DNA of 64,000 nucleotides, from assembly GCF_003287275.1 (NCBI RefSeq), contig NZ_QEVW01000026.1, forward strand, positions 1-64,000, read 5' to 3'. The notes under the pieces were generated by a model. The model saw nothing but the letters and a program-made list of their open reading frames with translations, ran no database searches and was not told where the DNA came from. Each line of letters starts with the position of its first letter. The stretch's first letter is position 1. Made by a program: the position numbers and the translations under genes. Shown here piece after piece: positions 27,178 through 35,455 of the stretch. Source of the stretch: Paenibacillus taichungensis (GTDB lineage Bacteria; Bacillota; Bacilli; Paenibacillales; Paenibacillaceae).

Positions 27178-27248
27178 GATTACAATCATTATTATAGAGG
27201 TACCACGGAACGAACGTCGATGTGTTATCGTTGGCTTTGTCTCATGTA

Positions 27249-28862
27249 TTATGGTTGGCTCCACGCTCCGTCAGTAAGAAGGTGCATCAAAATATCCAAT
27301 TGTTTCTCTAGCGATACTCCCTCATCCATCCAAAACTCATTCAGCACCAGTGGATATACTCGACATCCATCCTCCGTGACCAACTGCTGCCAGATTTGAC
27401 GCGATAACAACTTCTCCAGATCTTCTCCATAATCAGACGCAGGCAAAATAACAAACATGTGGTCAGCAGTATAATTGGGCAAATCCTCTTCAGTAACGAA
27501 CAACGGCCTATCCTGTTCCAGCACCTCGGTCTGAATCCGTGCAGGCGGATGAAGTTTCAATGCCCGATACAAATTATAGGCAGACCTCACTTTGTCATGG
27601 GGCATAAGCCAGCGTTGATCATAATTCAGTTCATAGATTCCTACCGTTTCTTCTGGCAAAATAAATTGCTGCAACAACTCTCGGGCTGCAAGCACCCTTG
27701 CCTTGTATCGGAAGATCCACTGCTTCGCCTCTTGTTCTCTGCCGAACAGACGACCGACTTGGCTCACTTCCTCCAGTTTGTCCATTTTGCCCCAATCCAG
27801 CATGATAACCGGAGCCACCTGCTCCATCTCTTTCAACACATCTGGAAAATGATAGAAATACGTCGGCGCAAGAATCAGTTCAGACTTCACCTCTCTTAAG
27901 CGCTCCAGCATCTCCGAGTTGTTCGTAATGACCGTATCCTGCAAATCTTCCTCAAGAAGCAAGGATGAACCTGCAACTTCTTGTGTGGTCATGATAGGAG
28001 TCAATCCGATGCTGAGCAAAGCGCCTACAAATTGCACAGCCGCAATCTGTTTCGTTTGCTGCAATTGACGAAATGCACTTGGGGTTATGTACACATGCTT
28101 CTTGAAGGTTTTACTCAAATACGAACCATCCGAAAACCCTGTCCGCAATGCAATATCCTGAAGCGAATCGGTCGTGGTAAACAATAAACGCTTCGCCTCA
28201 TCCAGACGAAGACGGTTCAGATAGTCTCCGAAGCTCCATCCCGTTTCTTTGCGAAACAGCGACGAGAAATAACTCTCATTAAATCCGGTCATTCGGGCAA
28301 GTGCTGCCCGGTTCAGATCTTCATCCACATGTTGTTTCATATAGGCACATATCTGCTTAATCGTCATGTCCTGTACGTAATGGCCTTCTGCATCACTCCA
28401 ATGCTCAAATACCTGATGAAGTATACCATTCAAGAGCGAACTCACCCGGGGATTCTGTTCAGGTGCAGCAGACTGCATTACACGCTGGATCAGTTCCCCA
28501 AGCGATCCGTGCAGATGGCGAGCGAACTTGATGATACCGTCCCCTGGCAACTGCTCACGGCTCAACTCGTAATGCACACCGGTATCTGTGTTTTCAACAA
28601 GTTGGTATCGCTCAAAAACCAATACATAGACCGTAACCGAATCCCCCTCCACATTCGATTCAAGGGCAACCTCTGCATCGGAGGAATGTAAAAAAATACA
28701 CTTCCCACTTCCCGTACTATACTCGCGCTCCTTCAATCGGACCGTCACTTCTGTCATGGGAATGATCAGCGTGGGATGAGACAGATGCAACTGCACTGGA
28801 AATATTGTCCCTGAATCAGCGACTTCACGTGCGTCACGCAAATCGTATATTGCACTAATCAT
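27249..28862 (-). CDS. AraC-family regulator with C-terminal siderophore-binding domain (Btr-like)
   Basis: Regulator of 537 residues with three parts: an AraC-type sensing N-terminus (1 to about 130), a double AraC helix-turn-helix at about 170-268 (ALARMTGFNESYFSSLFR, IALRTGFSDGSYLSKTFK), and a type-III periplasmic-binding-like domain to the end. This is the layout of B. subtilis Btr, which activates the feu siderophore uptake genes when bacillibactin is bound. Its position directly upstream of a Fur-boxed siderophore-binding gene supports that role. I start at 28862 since GGAGG is 8 nt away. The true ligand could differ from bacillibactin. Confidence 0.88.
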   Translation of the reverse strand: MISAIYDLRDAREVADSGTIFPVQLHLSHPTLIIPMTEVTVRLKEREYSTGSGKCIFLHSSDAEVALESNVEGDSVTVYVLVFERYQLVENTDTGVHYELSREQLPGDGIIKFARHLHGSLGELIQRVMQSAAPEQNPRVSSLLNGILHQVFEHWSDAEGHYVQDMTIKQICAYMKQHVDEDLNRAALARMTGFNESYFSSLFRKETGWSFGDYLNRLRLDEAKRLLFTTTDSLQDIALRTGFSDGSYLSKTFKKHVYITPSAFRQLQQTKQIAAVQFVGALLSIGLTPIMTTQEVAGSSLLLEEDLQDTVITNNSEMLERLREVKSELILAPTYFYHFPDVLKEMEQVAPVIMLDWGKMDKLEEVSQVGRLFGREQEAKQWIFRYKARVLAARELLQQFILPEETVGIYELNYDQRWLMPHDKVRSAYNLYRALKLHPPARIQTEVLEQDRPLFVTEEDLPNYTADHMFVILPASDYGEDLEKLLSRQIWQQLVTEDGCRVYPLVLNEFWMDEGVSLEKQLDILMHLLTDGAWSQP

Positions 28863-28944
28863 TATGTTTCCCTCCGCATACTTCATTCACCGAGCATATC
28901 ACATGAACCTATACCCGACTATCTTCCCTCGTATGATGCACAGC

Positions 28945-28990
28945 AAAAAGCGGCCCTCTTCCATGACCAGCGTCAAGTTGGAGAACCGCT
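28945..28990 (-). terminator. intrinsic terminator after the galactokinase-family gene
   Basis: AGCGG/CCGCT outer arms with a CTCC(A)/(T)GGAaGAG inner stem, followed on the minus strand by TTTTT. Confidence 0.7.
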
Positions 28991-29053
28991 ATAATGTACC
29001 GTTTAATACTACTTGTACAGAATTAAACATCGCAGTGTGTTACACCGACAAGA

Positions 29054-30352
29054 TTAACCCATGTTTTCGATTAATGTGTTCAAACATACCGCACCCTGCG
29101 CACGTACATTAACCACAATAATTGGCGTATCCAGCATGCCGTGCATCCAGGACATATATTCCTCAACCTTTTCGTTGGGAAGAATCGTCAGAATGACCCC
29201 TGCAAATCCACCGCCGTGTATACGGCAAGCGCCATCACCCAGCTTTTGCAGATAATTTTCAGTTAAAGCCAGTGCGATACCAATCTCCTGTTCCTTCACC
29301 GAGCCGCTCTGGTATACATTCTGGAGCCACTTCCAGGAAGAATTCCCGGATGCCGTAATCAGATTCAGGAAATCAGCAAAACGCCCTTCCCGCAAGGCCT
29401 GTACCTGACCGTCCACCCGATTGTTTTCCTCCAAGAAATGCAGCGCACGCAGTACCGCACGATCTCCCGCTGCTTCACGTACCTGTTTGAGATTGGCGTA
29501 GATCGCCTCAGCCGTAATTTCCCGGACATACTCACTGCCCAGCGCTTTAGCAACCGCTCTCATCTCATAAGGAACTGCAGCGTAATCCTCTGTCAGATCC
29601 GCGTGATTCCCACCTGTGTTCACAATGACCAAGGAGTAACCATTTTGTTGGAAATCCCATTGTACAGGCTCAATTACAGGCTCGGCCGGATTCTCAAAAT
29701 CAATCGCAATCAGCCCTCCATAGGCACAAGCCATCTGATCCAGCAGACCGGATGGTTTATTCCAATAGTTGTTCTCCGCATACTGACCAATCTTGGACAT
29801 GACGACCACATCTAATGTGCCCTCATTGTAGAAATGATTCAGAATCGTACAAATCAGCATCTCGAACGATGCCGACGAGCTCAGCCCGGACGCCGAGAAC
29901 ACGTTACTGGAGATGTACGCCTGGAAGCCGCCCACTTTGTATCCAAACTGTCCAAATCCCGCAGCCATACCACGAATCAAAGCTGTAGTGCCGTCGTCCT
30001 CAGCCTTCGGTGCCAAATCCGTGAGATCGATTACATATTTCTGTTCATACCCTTCTGAATAAAAGGTAATTACCGAATCCGTCGTTGGCGCAGCCACCGC
30101 AATCGTATCCAGCGTAATACTTCCCGCCAGCACCTTGCCACGGTTATGATCCGTGTGGTTGCCGCCAATTTCGCTACGTCCAGCCGCGCTGAACAGTTTG
30201 CTACCCTCTTGTACGCCAAAATACTGTTCGAATGATTCATTGAGCTTCGTGTAACGTGCTGTCTGTTCTTCTAGTTGTTGCTGACCATACATTTGGGCAA
30301 GCAGCGCTTGGCCTGAAGTGGATTGAATCAGTTCCAGTGGTTGTGTAGTCAT
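29054..30352 (-). CDS. galactokinase-family GHMP kinase with divergent sugar motif
   Basis: GHMP kinase of 432 residues, slightly longer than typical GalK. The galactokinase signature appears at residues 58-72 as GRSEIGGNHTDHNRG where ordinary GalK has GRVNLIGEHTDYNGG. The usual glutamate that contacts the sugar is replaced by asparagine. The ATP loop VFSASGLSSSASFEM and a C-terminal GDGACRIHGGGFAG motif are intact. It probably phosphorylates galactose or a related sugar at C1, but the altered motif leaves the substrate open. GGAGG precedes the ATG at 30352. It is a single-gene unit; no galT or galE is adjacent. Confidence 0.82.
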   Translation of the reverse strand: MTTQPLELIQSTSGQALLAQMYGQQQLEEQTARYTKLNESFEQYFGVQEGSKLFSAAGRSEIGGNHTDHNRGKVLAGSITLDTIAVAAPTTDSVITFYSEGYEQKYVIDLTDLAPKAEDDGTTALIRGMAAGFGQFGYKVGGFQAYISSNVFSASGLSSSASFEMLICTILNHFYNEGTLDVVVMSKIGQYAENNYWNKPSGLLDQMACAYGGLIAIDFENPAEPVIEPVQWDFQQNGYSLVIVNTGGNHADLTEDYAAVPYEMRAVAKALGSEYVREITAEAIYANLKQVREAAGDRAVLRALHFLEENNRVDGQVQALREGRFADFLNLITASGNSSWKWLQNVYQSGSVKEQEIGIALALTENYLQKLGDGACRIHGGGFAGVILTILPNEKVEEYMSWMHGMLDTPIIVVNVRAQGAVCLNTLIENMG

Positions 30353-30559
30353 GAATAATCCTCCTATGGATATGCAGCATTTATTTTTCTGATGTAGATG
30401 ATGAACAATACGGGAAACGAACGATTCATGCCCGTTTACTTTACCATTATCTCAGCTTCGTTTCGTAAAAGGTAGGGTAGAATTGAAAGTTTGTAAGCGT
30501 TTTTTAAATTAATTTCATTTCATAATTATAGGCTTGCTTCACTCCAATTCATGTTTTGC

Positions 30560-31378
30560 TCATTTCAGAAAGGGTGCGATGCTATCCTTCAACGAAGTTA
30601 CCGGATGACCCATTAATTGCTCAAGGTCCTTCGATGTAGATACCGTATCTATACTGCTTAAAAAAGGGTAGATCCAGTGCTGCACCGATACATCCTCGCT
30701 GTGAATAATGGTCTTGCCTGCAAACGCTGTAAGCACCTCAGCCAGATCAGCAAAGGTCCAAGTTTTTGACGCGGCCAGTTCATAGATTTGCTGCTCATAT
30801 CCTTCACCTGCGAGTACGTTCGCAATTGCCTGTGCAAGATCGCTACGTGTTACAGCATTGAATCGCCAATTTCCTGGACGAGTTGTCAGTACACCACTTT
30901 GTATCGCCTCATTTAATCCAAGTACATCCACAAAATCAATGTACAGCCCGTTGCGCAAAATCGTATACTTCATATCTGAATCAAATATGACCTGCTCGGT
31001 AAGTCTATGAACGCTTACTGGAATTTTAAGACCCGTCTGCGGAAAAGCAAAGCTGGTATAGAGGATATGTTCAACCCCTGCTTTCCTCGCTGCATTAATT
31101 ACACTAGTATGTTGAGTTAGCCGTACTGTATCATCGGTATGTGAGCTAGAGATCAACAGCAATTTATTCACCCCGGTAAAAGCTTTCTGGCATGTTTCCG
31201 GAATATCATAGTCCATGTAGCGAACCTCTCCACCCTGATCCTTCAGAGCTTCTAAAGTTGAGGACATACCCAAATTACGGACACCTGCAATAATTTGGGT
31301 AGCCGGGATCTTGGCTAGCAGATTTGCGATAATCAGATTGCCTAGTTGTCCATTCGCTCCAGTAATCATCATAGACAT
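30560..31378 (-). CDS. NmrA/QOR2-like NAD(P)H-binding reductase
   Basis: Atypical short-chain reductase of 272 residues. The N-terminal ITGANGQLGNLI is the GxxGxxG nucleotide motif and the rest follows the NmrA/quinone oxidoreductase 2 pattern, without a clear Ser-Tyr-Lys triad. Such enzymes reduce quinones or sense the NADP(H) state. GGAGAACAGG precedes the ATG. The gene lies 174 nt downstream of a MarR gene, and each gene is preceded by the same TAGTTAA-N4-TTAACTA palindrome, so it is very likely the regulator's target. Confidence 0.85.
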   Translation of the reverse strand: MSMMITGANGQLGNLIIANLLAKIPATQIIAGVRNLGMSSTLEALKDQGGEVRYMDYDIPETCQKAFTGVNKLLLISSSHTDDTVRLTQHTSVINAARKAGVEHILYTSFAFPQTGLKIPVSVHRLTEQVIFDSDMKYTILRNGLYIDFVDVLGLNEAIQSGVLTTRPGNWRFNAVTRSDLAQAIANVLAGEGYEQQIYELAASKTWTFADLAEVLTAFAGKTIIHSEDVSVQHWIYPFLSSIDTVSTSKDLEQLMGHPVTSLKDSIAPFLK

Positions 31379-31416
31379 CCTGTTCTCCCCCTCCTATAAA
31401 TAACACCATAATCAAG

Positions 31417-31434
31417 TAGTTAAGTCATTAACTA
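31417..31434. promoter_or_regulatory. MarR operator upstream of the reductase gene
   Basis: TAGTTAAGTCATTAACTA: two perfect 7-bp half-sites around 4 bp. Confidence 0.75.
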
Positions 31435-31552
31435 AATGGACAGAAGATCAGCTGGACTTCAACACATTCCTCGCTGAACCAATCGTATCCCTTTCAACAT
31501 ATCTGGCACCAGAATCATCTGATCTTAGCTCCGCTTTTAAACTGCATTACGA

Positions 31553-32044
31553 TTAAGACCTATTCAGCTTCTGTAACAAAACAATCAACTGATGCTGCTC
31601 CTGTTCATCCAACTTGCCCATCTGTCTGGCTACAGCTTCACGGTTACCCGGCAGATGCCCACTCAATAATGTCCTTCCAGCATCGGTAATGGAAATCACC
31701 GTCTTGCGACCATCTCGGGCATGTTCAGCCCTCGCGATATAGCCATCACGCTCCAGTGGAGTTAGCAGTAAGCTAATGTTGGCCTTGGTGACACCAATTT
31801 TTTCGGCAAGCACTGAAGGTAGCATCGTCCCCCCATCTTTGGCAATCTCCACAAGCACACGGATTCTTGCTCCATTCAGCCCCTTCGACTGCCAGTATTT
31901 TTCCGATACGGCTACCAAATTGGCAGTCGCCTCAACCATCGTGAAAAAAGCTGCATTGGGCAGCGGCAGATGAAGTAAATATTCCTGCAGTGATTCTTGT
32001 TCAGCATCATGCTGCGGTAAGTTTTCCTTTTGCAAATCGTCCAT
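31553..32044 (-). CDS. MarR-family transcriptional regulator
   Basis: Winged-helix regulator of 163 residues. LPSVLAEKIGVTKANISLLLTPLERDGYI, split as VLAEKIGVTKANISLLL and PLERDGYI, is the recognition region, followed by the wing RDGRKTVISIT. It probably represses itself and the downstream reductase through the matching palindromes at 32065 and 31417, and is released by an oxidant or phenolic compound. GGAG is 13 nt before the ATG, rather far. A TATAGT hexamer abuts the operator on the minus strand. Confidence 0.9.
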   Translation of the reverse strand: MDDLQKENLPQHDAEQESLQEYLLHLPLPNAAFFTMVEATANLVAVSEKYWQSKGLNGARIRVLVEIAKDGGTMLPSVLAEKIGVTKANISLLLTPLERDGYIARAEHARDGRKTVISITDAGRTLLSGHLPGNREAVARQMGKLDEQEQHQLIVLLQKLNRS

Positions 32045-32064
32045 TCGTTCTGTTCAACTCCATT

Positions 32065-32082
32065 TAGTTAATAACTTAACTA
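32065..32082. promoter_or_regulatory. MarR operator upstream of the regulator gene
   Basis: TAGTTAATAACTTAACTA, with half-sites and spacing identical to the 31417 copy and only the 4-bp centre different. Confidence 0.75.
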
Positions 32083-32319
32083 TATTGATTAAGATAACTT
32101 TCCCTATTTAAAATGTCAATGTACTTAATTCTTTTTTCTAAGTCCATCTCCCCCTTACATTGTGGCTAGCAGAAACGATATCAATATGGTTTGATGAAAC
32201 CACATAAACGCTTTTTTAACGAAAAAAAATACCCTGTGGATATTTCACAGTGAACTAAAGACACCATGAAATATGGACAGGGTTCAGATTTAGTTTTTTT
32301 AAATATACTCCCTCGTTTT

Positions 32320-32571
32320 TCATTCGGCATCAAACAGTTGTTTGCAGAACTCCGCGTATGTAGGTACATGTTCCAACTCATAATTCATGATCTTAATGAT
32401 CAATCCCTCCACAATGGTCTGAGACAGATCGTCACGCTCTTGGGGTCTGACCTGATATCTCATTCGCTGAATAATAGGTTGAAATGCACTAATAATTTGA
32501 AGCATGCTCTCCCGATCCCCACTTTGTGCCCTCTGTACTGCATCGTAGAATTCAACGTTGTTTTGATTCAT
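32320..32571 (-). CDS. rsoA: RsoA-like sigma co-factor (region-2 fragment)
   Basis: 83 residues, close to B. subtilis RsoA (about 79). In B. subtilis the sigma factor SigO lacks a full core-binding region and needs RsoA as a second polypeptide to form an active sigma. This protein shows the helical region-2-like pattern (FYDAVQRAQSGDRESMLQII, RYQVRPQERDDLSQTIVEGL) and no helix-turn-helix. It overlaps the YvrJ-like gene by 20 nt and is the third gene of the sigma operon. The assignment rests on size, pattern and neighbours. Confidence 0.8.
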   Translation of the reverse strand: MNQNNVEFYDAVQRAQSGDRESMLQIISAFQPIIQRMRYQVRPQERDDLSQTIVEGLIIKIMNYELEHVPTYAEFCKQLFDAE

Positions 32572-32731
32572 CTTTAATCACCGCTTTAATGACCTCTATA
32601 AGGGTACCAATATTCACTGAGAGCTGATCCAGCTTCTTCTCAAATCGGGTAAATAAATATAATGTAATCATGATGGGAAAACCGACCTGACTGATTCCTC
32701 CTATAAAAGTCGCAAATGCACTATTGTCCAT
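32552..32731 (-). CDS. yvrJ: YvrJ-family small membrane protein
   Basis: A 59-residue protein beginning MDNSAFATFIGGISQVGFPI, with one membrane segment (about residues 8-28) and then the charged FEKKLDQL typical of YvrJ. YvrJ is encoded at the sigO locus in B. subtilis. GAGAGGAG, which forms the end of the sigma gene, lies 5 nt before the ATG. The sigma stop codon is 3 nt upstream, and the gene overlaps rsoA by 20 nt, so all three are translationally coupled. Its role is unknown; a membrane sensor or anchor for the sigma pair would be inference. Confidence 0.85.
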   Translation of the reverse strand: MDNSAFATFIGGISQVGFPIMITLYLFTRFEKKLDQLSVNIGTLIEVIKAVIKDESKQR

Positions 32732-32734
32732 TAC

Positions 32735-33361
32735 TTACTCCTCTCTCACCAGTGCGGTTTTCATTTTTTTCAGAGCTGCGTTTCTTGTCTTCGCTATCGC
32801 CTGCTGGCTGACCTGAAGTCTGCTCGCAATTTCATGATCGTGGTAACCTTGTCCATAATATAGCGTGGTGACATGCTTCTGCTTATCCGTTAAACTATCA
32901 AATGCCGATTCCACATGCTCATCCACAAAGCCTTCCTGGAAATTATTAGCAGATTGCTTATCTGACTGTAAAAAATCCACTGAAGTATGATAGCCACCCA
33001 TCGTCTCACCGATACACATACTGGACTCGTCCGAGGATGGCTTGTCATAGATCAATACATTTCGGGTAGCATAACGCTGATTACGCCGCATCTGATCAAT
33101 GCTCATGAATTTGAGCGATGATGTGACATATGTGATAAACCGAAATTGGAAGAAATATTTACGAAACGCCTCATTTAACTCCGCTTCCTTATCAGCCTCC
33201 CCTCTAATGGACTCCAACAATAACTTCTGGTGCTTCTCCTGCTCGAAAAAGTTTAGAACAACCCGATTATGGAATAACGCGGGATTTTGATGCTTGTACT
33301 CCTCAAACTGTGCAGCCACCGAATATGCTGGGTAATGACAAATCTTCTCTAAGGAACTCAT
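32735..33361 (-). CDS. sigO: SigO-like split sigma factor
   Basis: Sigma-70-type protein of 208 residues, nearly the length of B. subtilis SigO (YvrI). The C-terminus carries region 4 with its helix-turn-helix (LTDKQKHVTTLYYGQGY, then HEIASRLQVSQQAIAKT, about residues 150-200), which would read the -35 element. The middle is a reduced region 2 (FRFITYVTSSLKFMSIDQMRR), consistent with a need for RsoA. GGAGGGGG lies before the ATG. An unusual promoter at 33391-33424, shared with the two neighbouring wall-hydrolase loci, lies 29 nt upstream and suggests that the sigma activates its own operon. Confidence 0.85.
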   Translation of the reverse strand: MSSLEKICHYPAYSVAAQFEEYKHQNPALFHNRVVLNFFEQEKHQKLLLESIRGEADKEAELNEAFRKYFFQFRFITYVTSSLKFMSIDQMRRNQRYATRNVLIYDKPSSDESSMCIGETMGGYHTSVDFLQSDKQSANNFQEGFVDEHVESAFDSLTDKQKHVTTLYYGQGYHDHEIASRLQVSQQAIAKTRNAALKKMKTALVREE

Positions 33362-33390
33362 ATGACTCCCCCTCCTTCAACTTTTATATT

Positions 33391-33424
33391 TAAGAAGGCG
33401 TTTTTACCCAGAGAAAAAACAACC
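33391..33424 (-). promoter_or_regulatory. candidate SigO-like promoter, sigma operon copy
   Basis: On the minus strand GGTTGTTTT (33424-33416), 15 nt, CGCCTTCTTA (33400-33391). It has the same boxes and exact spacing as 34012-34045 and 35392-35425. Confidence 0.7.
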
Positions 33425-33532
33425 ATAAACAAGAACATTTGTTCCCTTTATTATACTATATTTTTTTCCATATCGTGCAGAATAATTAAAAAATCATCCT
33501 TAAGAATGATTATCCTCAGGATCCGTAGAGAT

Positions 33533-33570
33533 AAAAAAATAAGACACCAGCACAATTAGGCTGATGTCTC
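33533..33570 (-). terminator. intrinsic terminator after the lipoprotein gene
   Basis: Minus-strand GAGACATCAGC/GCTGGTGTCTT stem followed by ATTTTTTT. Confidence 0.85.
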
Positions 33571-33596
33571 ATTATCACTTTTAGGGTGAATAATCC

Positions 33597-33995
33597 TTAT
33601 CTTTGGACAATGGTTTCATCAAAAGTAATCGAAACCGAATGAAGAACCTTCTCCGTGTCCGTTTCCTCATCGAATGTTCCATTATGATCTTCATCCAGAT
33701 AAAAGTTTACCATTCCATTGCCATTCGAAGGAGCACTAAATTCAACTATCTCATCAAATTTCCCTTCATCTATAGCAATCTTACCGCTGCCAACAAAAGA
33801 ATGCCCATCTTCAATCTGATAAAAGAAATAGGAAATATCCTGATCAGAAATACTCCCAGCAATATGCAATTGAGTGGTTTCGAGTTTGGCCCCTTCTAAC
33901 GGTGAAGTTAACGTCAATTCAACTTTTTTGGTTGAAGAGCAGGCAGAGAGAGAAATTAACGACAGAGAGAACAAAAAGATAAGTATTTTTTTCAT
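33597..33995 (-). CDS. small lipoprotein with Gmad2/Ig-like domain, unknown role
   Basis: 132 residues with a lipoprotein signal (SLSACSS, cysteine near residue 19). A beta-rich domain follows (LTLTSPLEGAKLETTQLHIAG) that resembles immunoglobulin-like or spore-germination Gmad2 folds, and then an acidic DLDEDHNGTFDEETD-like stretch (read here as YLDEDHNGTFDEETD) that could bind calcium. I start at 33995 because AAGGAG is then 6 nt away. Its start is only 17 nt from the candidate sigma promoter of the amidase locus, reading the other way. Function unknown. Confidence 0.7.
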   Translation of the reverse strand: MKKILIFLFSLSLISLSACSSTKKVELTLTSPLEGAKLETTQLHIAGSISDQDISYFFYQIEDGHSFVGSGKIAIDEGKFDEIVEFSAPSNGNGMVNFYLDEDHNGTFDEETDTEKVLHSVSITFDETIVQR

Positions 33996-34011
33996 CATAT
34001 ACTCCTTATTG

Positions 34012-34045
34012 GGTTGTTTTTGGATAAGTTCATCACGCTTTATGA
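34012..34045 (+). promoter_or_regulatory. candidate SigO-like promoter, amidase locus copy
   Basis: GGTTGTTTT, 15 nt, CGCTTTATGA. It matches the copies in front of sigO and the GH46-like gene. Confidence 0.65.
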
Positions 34046-34050
34046 AGTAG

Positions 34051-34542
34051 ATTGGCGCCAATCAAATAATTCATAGAGGTGATTACCCATATCTAACCAA
34101 TGCAGGTGTAGATGTCGTGATGACACGAACTTCAGATACTGCGGTAGGCATTAATGATCGCTGGCAAAAAGGACAAAACGAGAAAGTTGATGCGGTGATC
34201 AGTATTCACTGGAATGGAGGCAGCACAACGGCGAACGGTACAGAAACCTACTATGCCCAAACGCGTTCCGGAGACAAAAGCTTTGCACAAACTCTTCAAA
34301 CAGCTGTCGTTGCCGCTTTGGGTACAAAGGATCGCGGAGTGCTGGACGATACAAAAGCAGCTGTTGGATCTCTTGGTGTATTGCGATACCCGTCAGGAAC
34401 TACATATCCAAGAGCACTTATTGAAGTGGAGTATATTACCAACGAGGCAGCATTAGCCAACCTGGATTATCCGATGTATGAAGCATCGCTCGATTTTGCC
34501 GCAGGTGTTCTTAACGGTTTGAAAAATTATTTCGGAAATTAA
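34051..34542 (+). pseudogene. 5'-truncated N-acetylmuramoyl-L-alanine amidase (Amidase_3)
   Basis: The frame encodes the C-terminal two-thirds of an Amidase_3 wall hydrolase: AGVDVVMTRTSD, the zinc-histidine motif VISIHWNGG, and ALIEVEYITN with the catalytic glutamate. The normal first 40 or so residues, with the DPGHGG zinc histidine and the zinc glutamate, are absent. Upstream the frame reads IIHRGDYPY, unrelated to the family, and closes at a TAG at 34048. No good start exists; the first in-frame candidates are GTG 34117 and ATG 34120 without a proper site. An internal deletion between promoter and coding body is the simplest reading. It is unlikely to be active. Confidence 0.75.
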
Positions 34543-34546
34543 ATGG

Positions 34547-34577
34547 AAAGCTGGGAGAGTGATCTCCCAGCTTTTTT
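34547..34577 (+). terminator. strong intrinsic terminator
   Basis: Perfect AAAGCTGGGAGA/TCTCCCAGCTTT stem with 4-nt loop and T-run. Confidence 0.92.
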
Positions 34578-34610
34578 TATTTTTTTCAAATACATTTGTA
34601 AAGCCCGACT

Positions 34611-35372
34611 CTAAGTAGCTTTTGGATATTCATCAAGGCGTTTGTTCACGTCCAGCCTGATCGTAACCTTCCTCACTTTGCGATTTTCGGAAGAAAACCA
34701 GTCTTTCAATGCCGAATACTCGCTTGTCTCTAATGCTGCCGTTTCAATAATAAATTGGTTATGATCTATCCAATCATATGAGATGATGGGCCAAGTCGGC
34801 TTCAACATAAATGGCTCTTCAAGTGAAGCTGATGTATACGGAATGATTTTTAATTTTTCGAGATCCACGGCAACAAGAATTTGTCTCTTGACCAGACTAC
34901 CTTCGTCATAAGCGTAACGAATTAACACCTTTTTATGATCTGAAGAAACTTTATAATCCTGAAATATGCCGACAGGCATATTTAGACTTTCGCTCTTATT
35001 CCCATCGGTTTGGACTAGAATGGTGGAACAATCTTTGGACCCACAGCTATATTTCAGCATCACATACATATTAGAAGAAGGTACATCCAATGAAGTGAAT
35101 TGAGTGCGCGCAATCTCGCCTTGGATATCTCCTTCATTTAATAAGTAATTCTTATACTGAGGAATGTCGTTAAGGGATAATTTTATGGATTTCCCCTCGC
35201 TTTTGATCTCAACGATATCAGGTAAAGTGGATAATTCGGTATGCGGGAGTTCCGTCTCTGTGGAGGATGTTTCAATTGCCTCACTCGTGGATGAGCTGGT
35301 TAAGTACAACCAAACCGTACTCCCTGAACCGACAAGCAACAGGAGCAAGAAAGGGATCATATATTTTTTCAT
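34611..35372 (-). CDS. membrane-anchored exported protein of unknown function
   Basis: 253 residues with one N-terminal membrane anchor (MIPFLLLLLVGSGSTVWLYL) and a predicted extracytoplasmic domain. That domain has alternating short strands (MYVMLKYSCGSKDCSTILVQ, HKKVLIRYAYDEGSL) that could form a propeller-like fold. A CGSKDC pair could make a disulphide. I start at 35372 with GAGG 9 nt upstream, not 35462. It is divergent from the GH46-like gene, and its start lies 19 nt from that gene's candidate sigma promoter. Together they mirror the lipoprotein/amidase pair next door. Family not recognised. Confidence 0.7.
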   Translation of the reverse strand: MKKYMIPFLLLLLVGSGSTVWLYLTSSSTSEAIETSSTETELPHTELSTLPDIVEIKSEGKSIKLSLNDIPQYKNYLLNEGDIQGEIARTQFTSLDVPSSNMYVMLKYSCGSKDCSTILVQTDGNKSESLNMPVGIFQDYKVSSDHKKVLIRYAYDEGSLVKRQILVAVDLEKLKIIPYTSASLEEPFMLKPTWPIISYDWIDHNQFIIETAALETSEYSALKDWFSSENRKVRKVTIRLDVNKRLDEYPKAT

Positions 35373-35391
35373 AACCGTTTTCCTCATTTCA

Positions 35392-35425
35392 GGTTGTTTT
35401 AAAGTCGACTTCGTTCGCCTTATGA
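35392..35425 (+). promoter_or_regulatory. candidate SigO-like promoter, GH46-like gene copy
   Basis: GGTTGTTTT, 15 nt, CGCCTTATGA. It sits 30 nt before the start codon, nearly the same distance as at sigO (29 nt). Confidence 0.7.
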
Positions 35426-35455
35426 GTATTCCCAAACATAAGGAGATGAAGTTAT

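Noticed and set aside
30492..30505. A cre-like sequence upstream of the galactokinase-family gene
   Set aside because: TGTAAGCGTTTTTT lacks the final CA of the consensus and is about 140 nt from the start, so I do not claim it.
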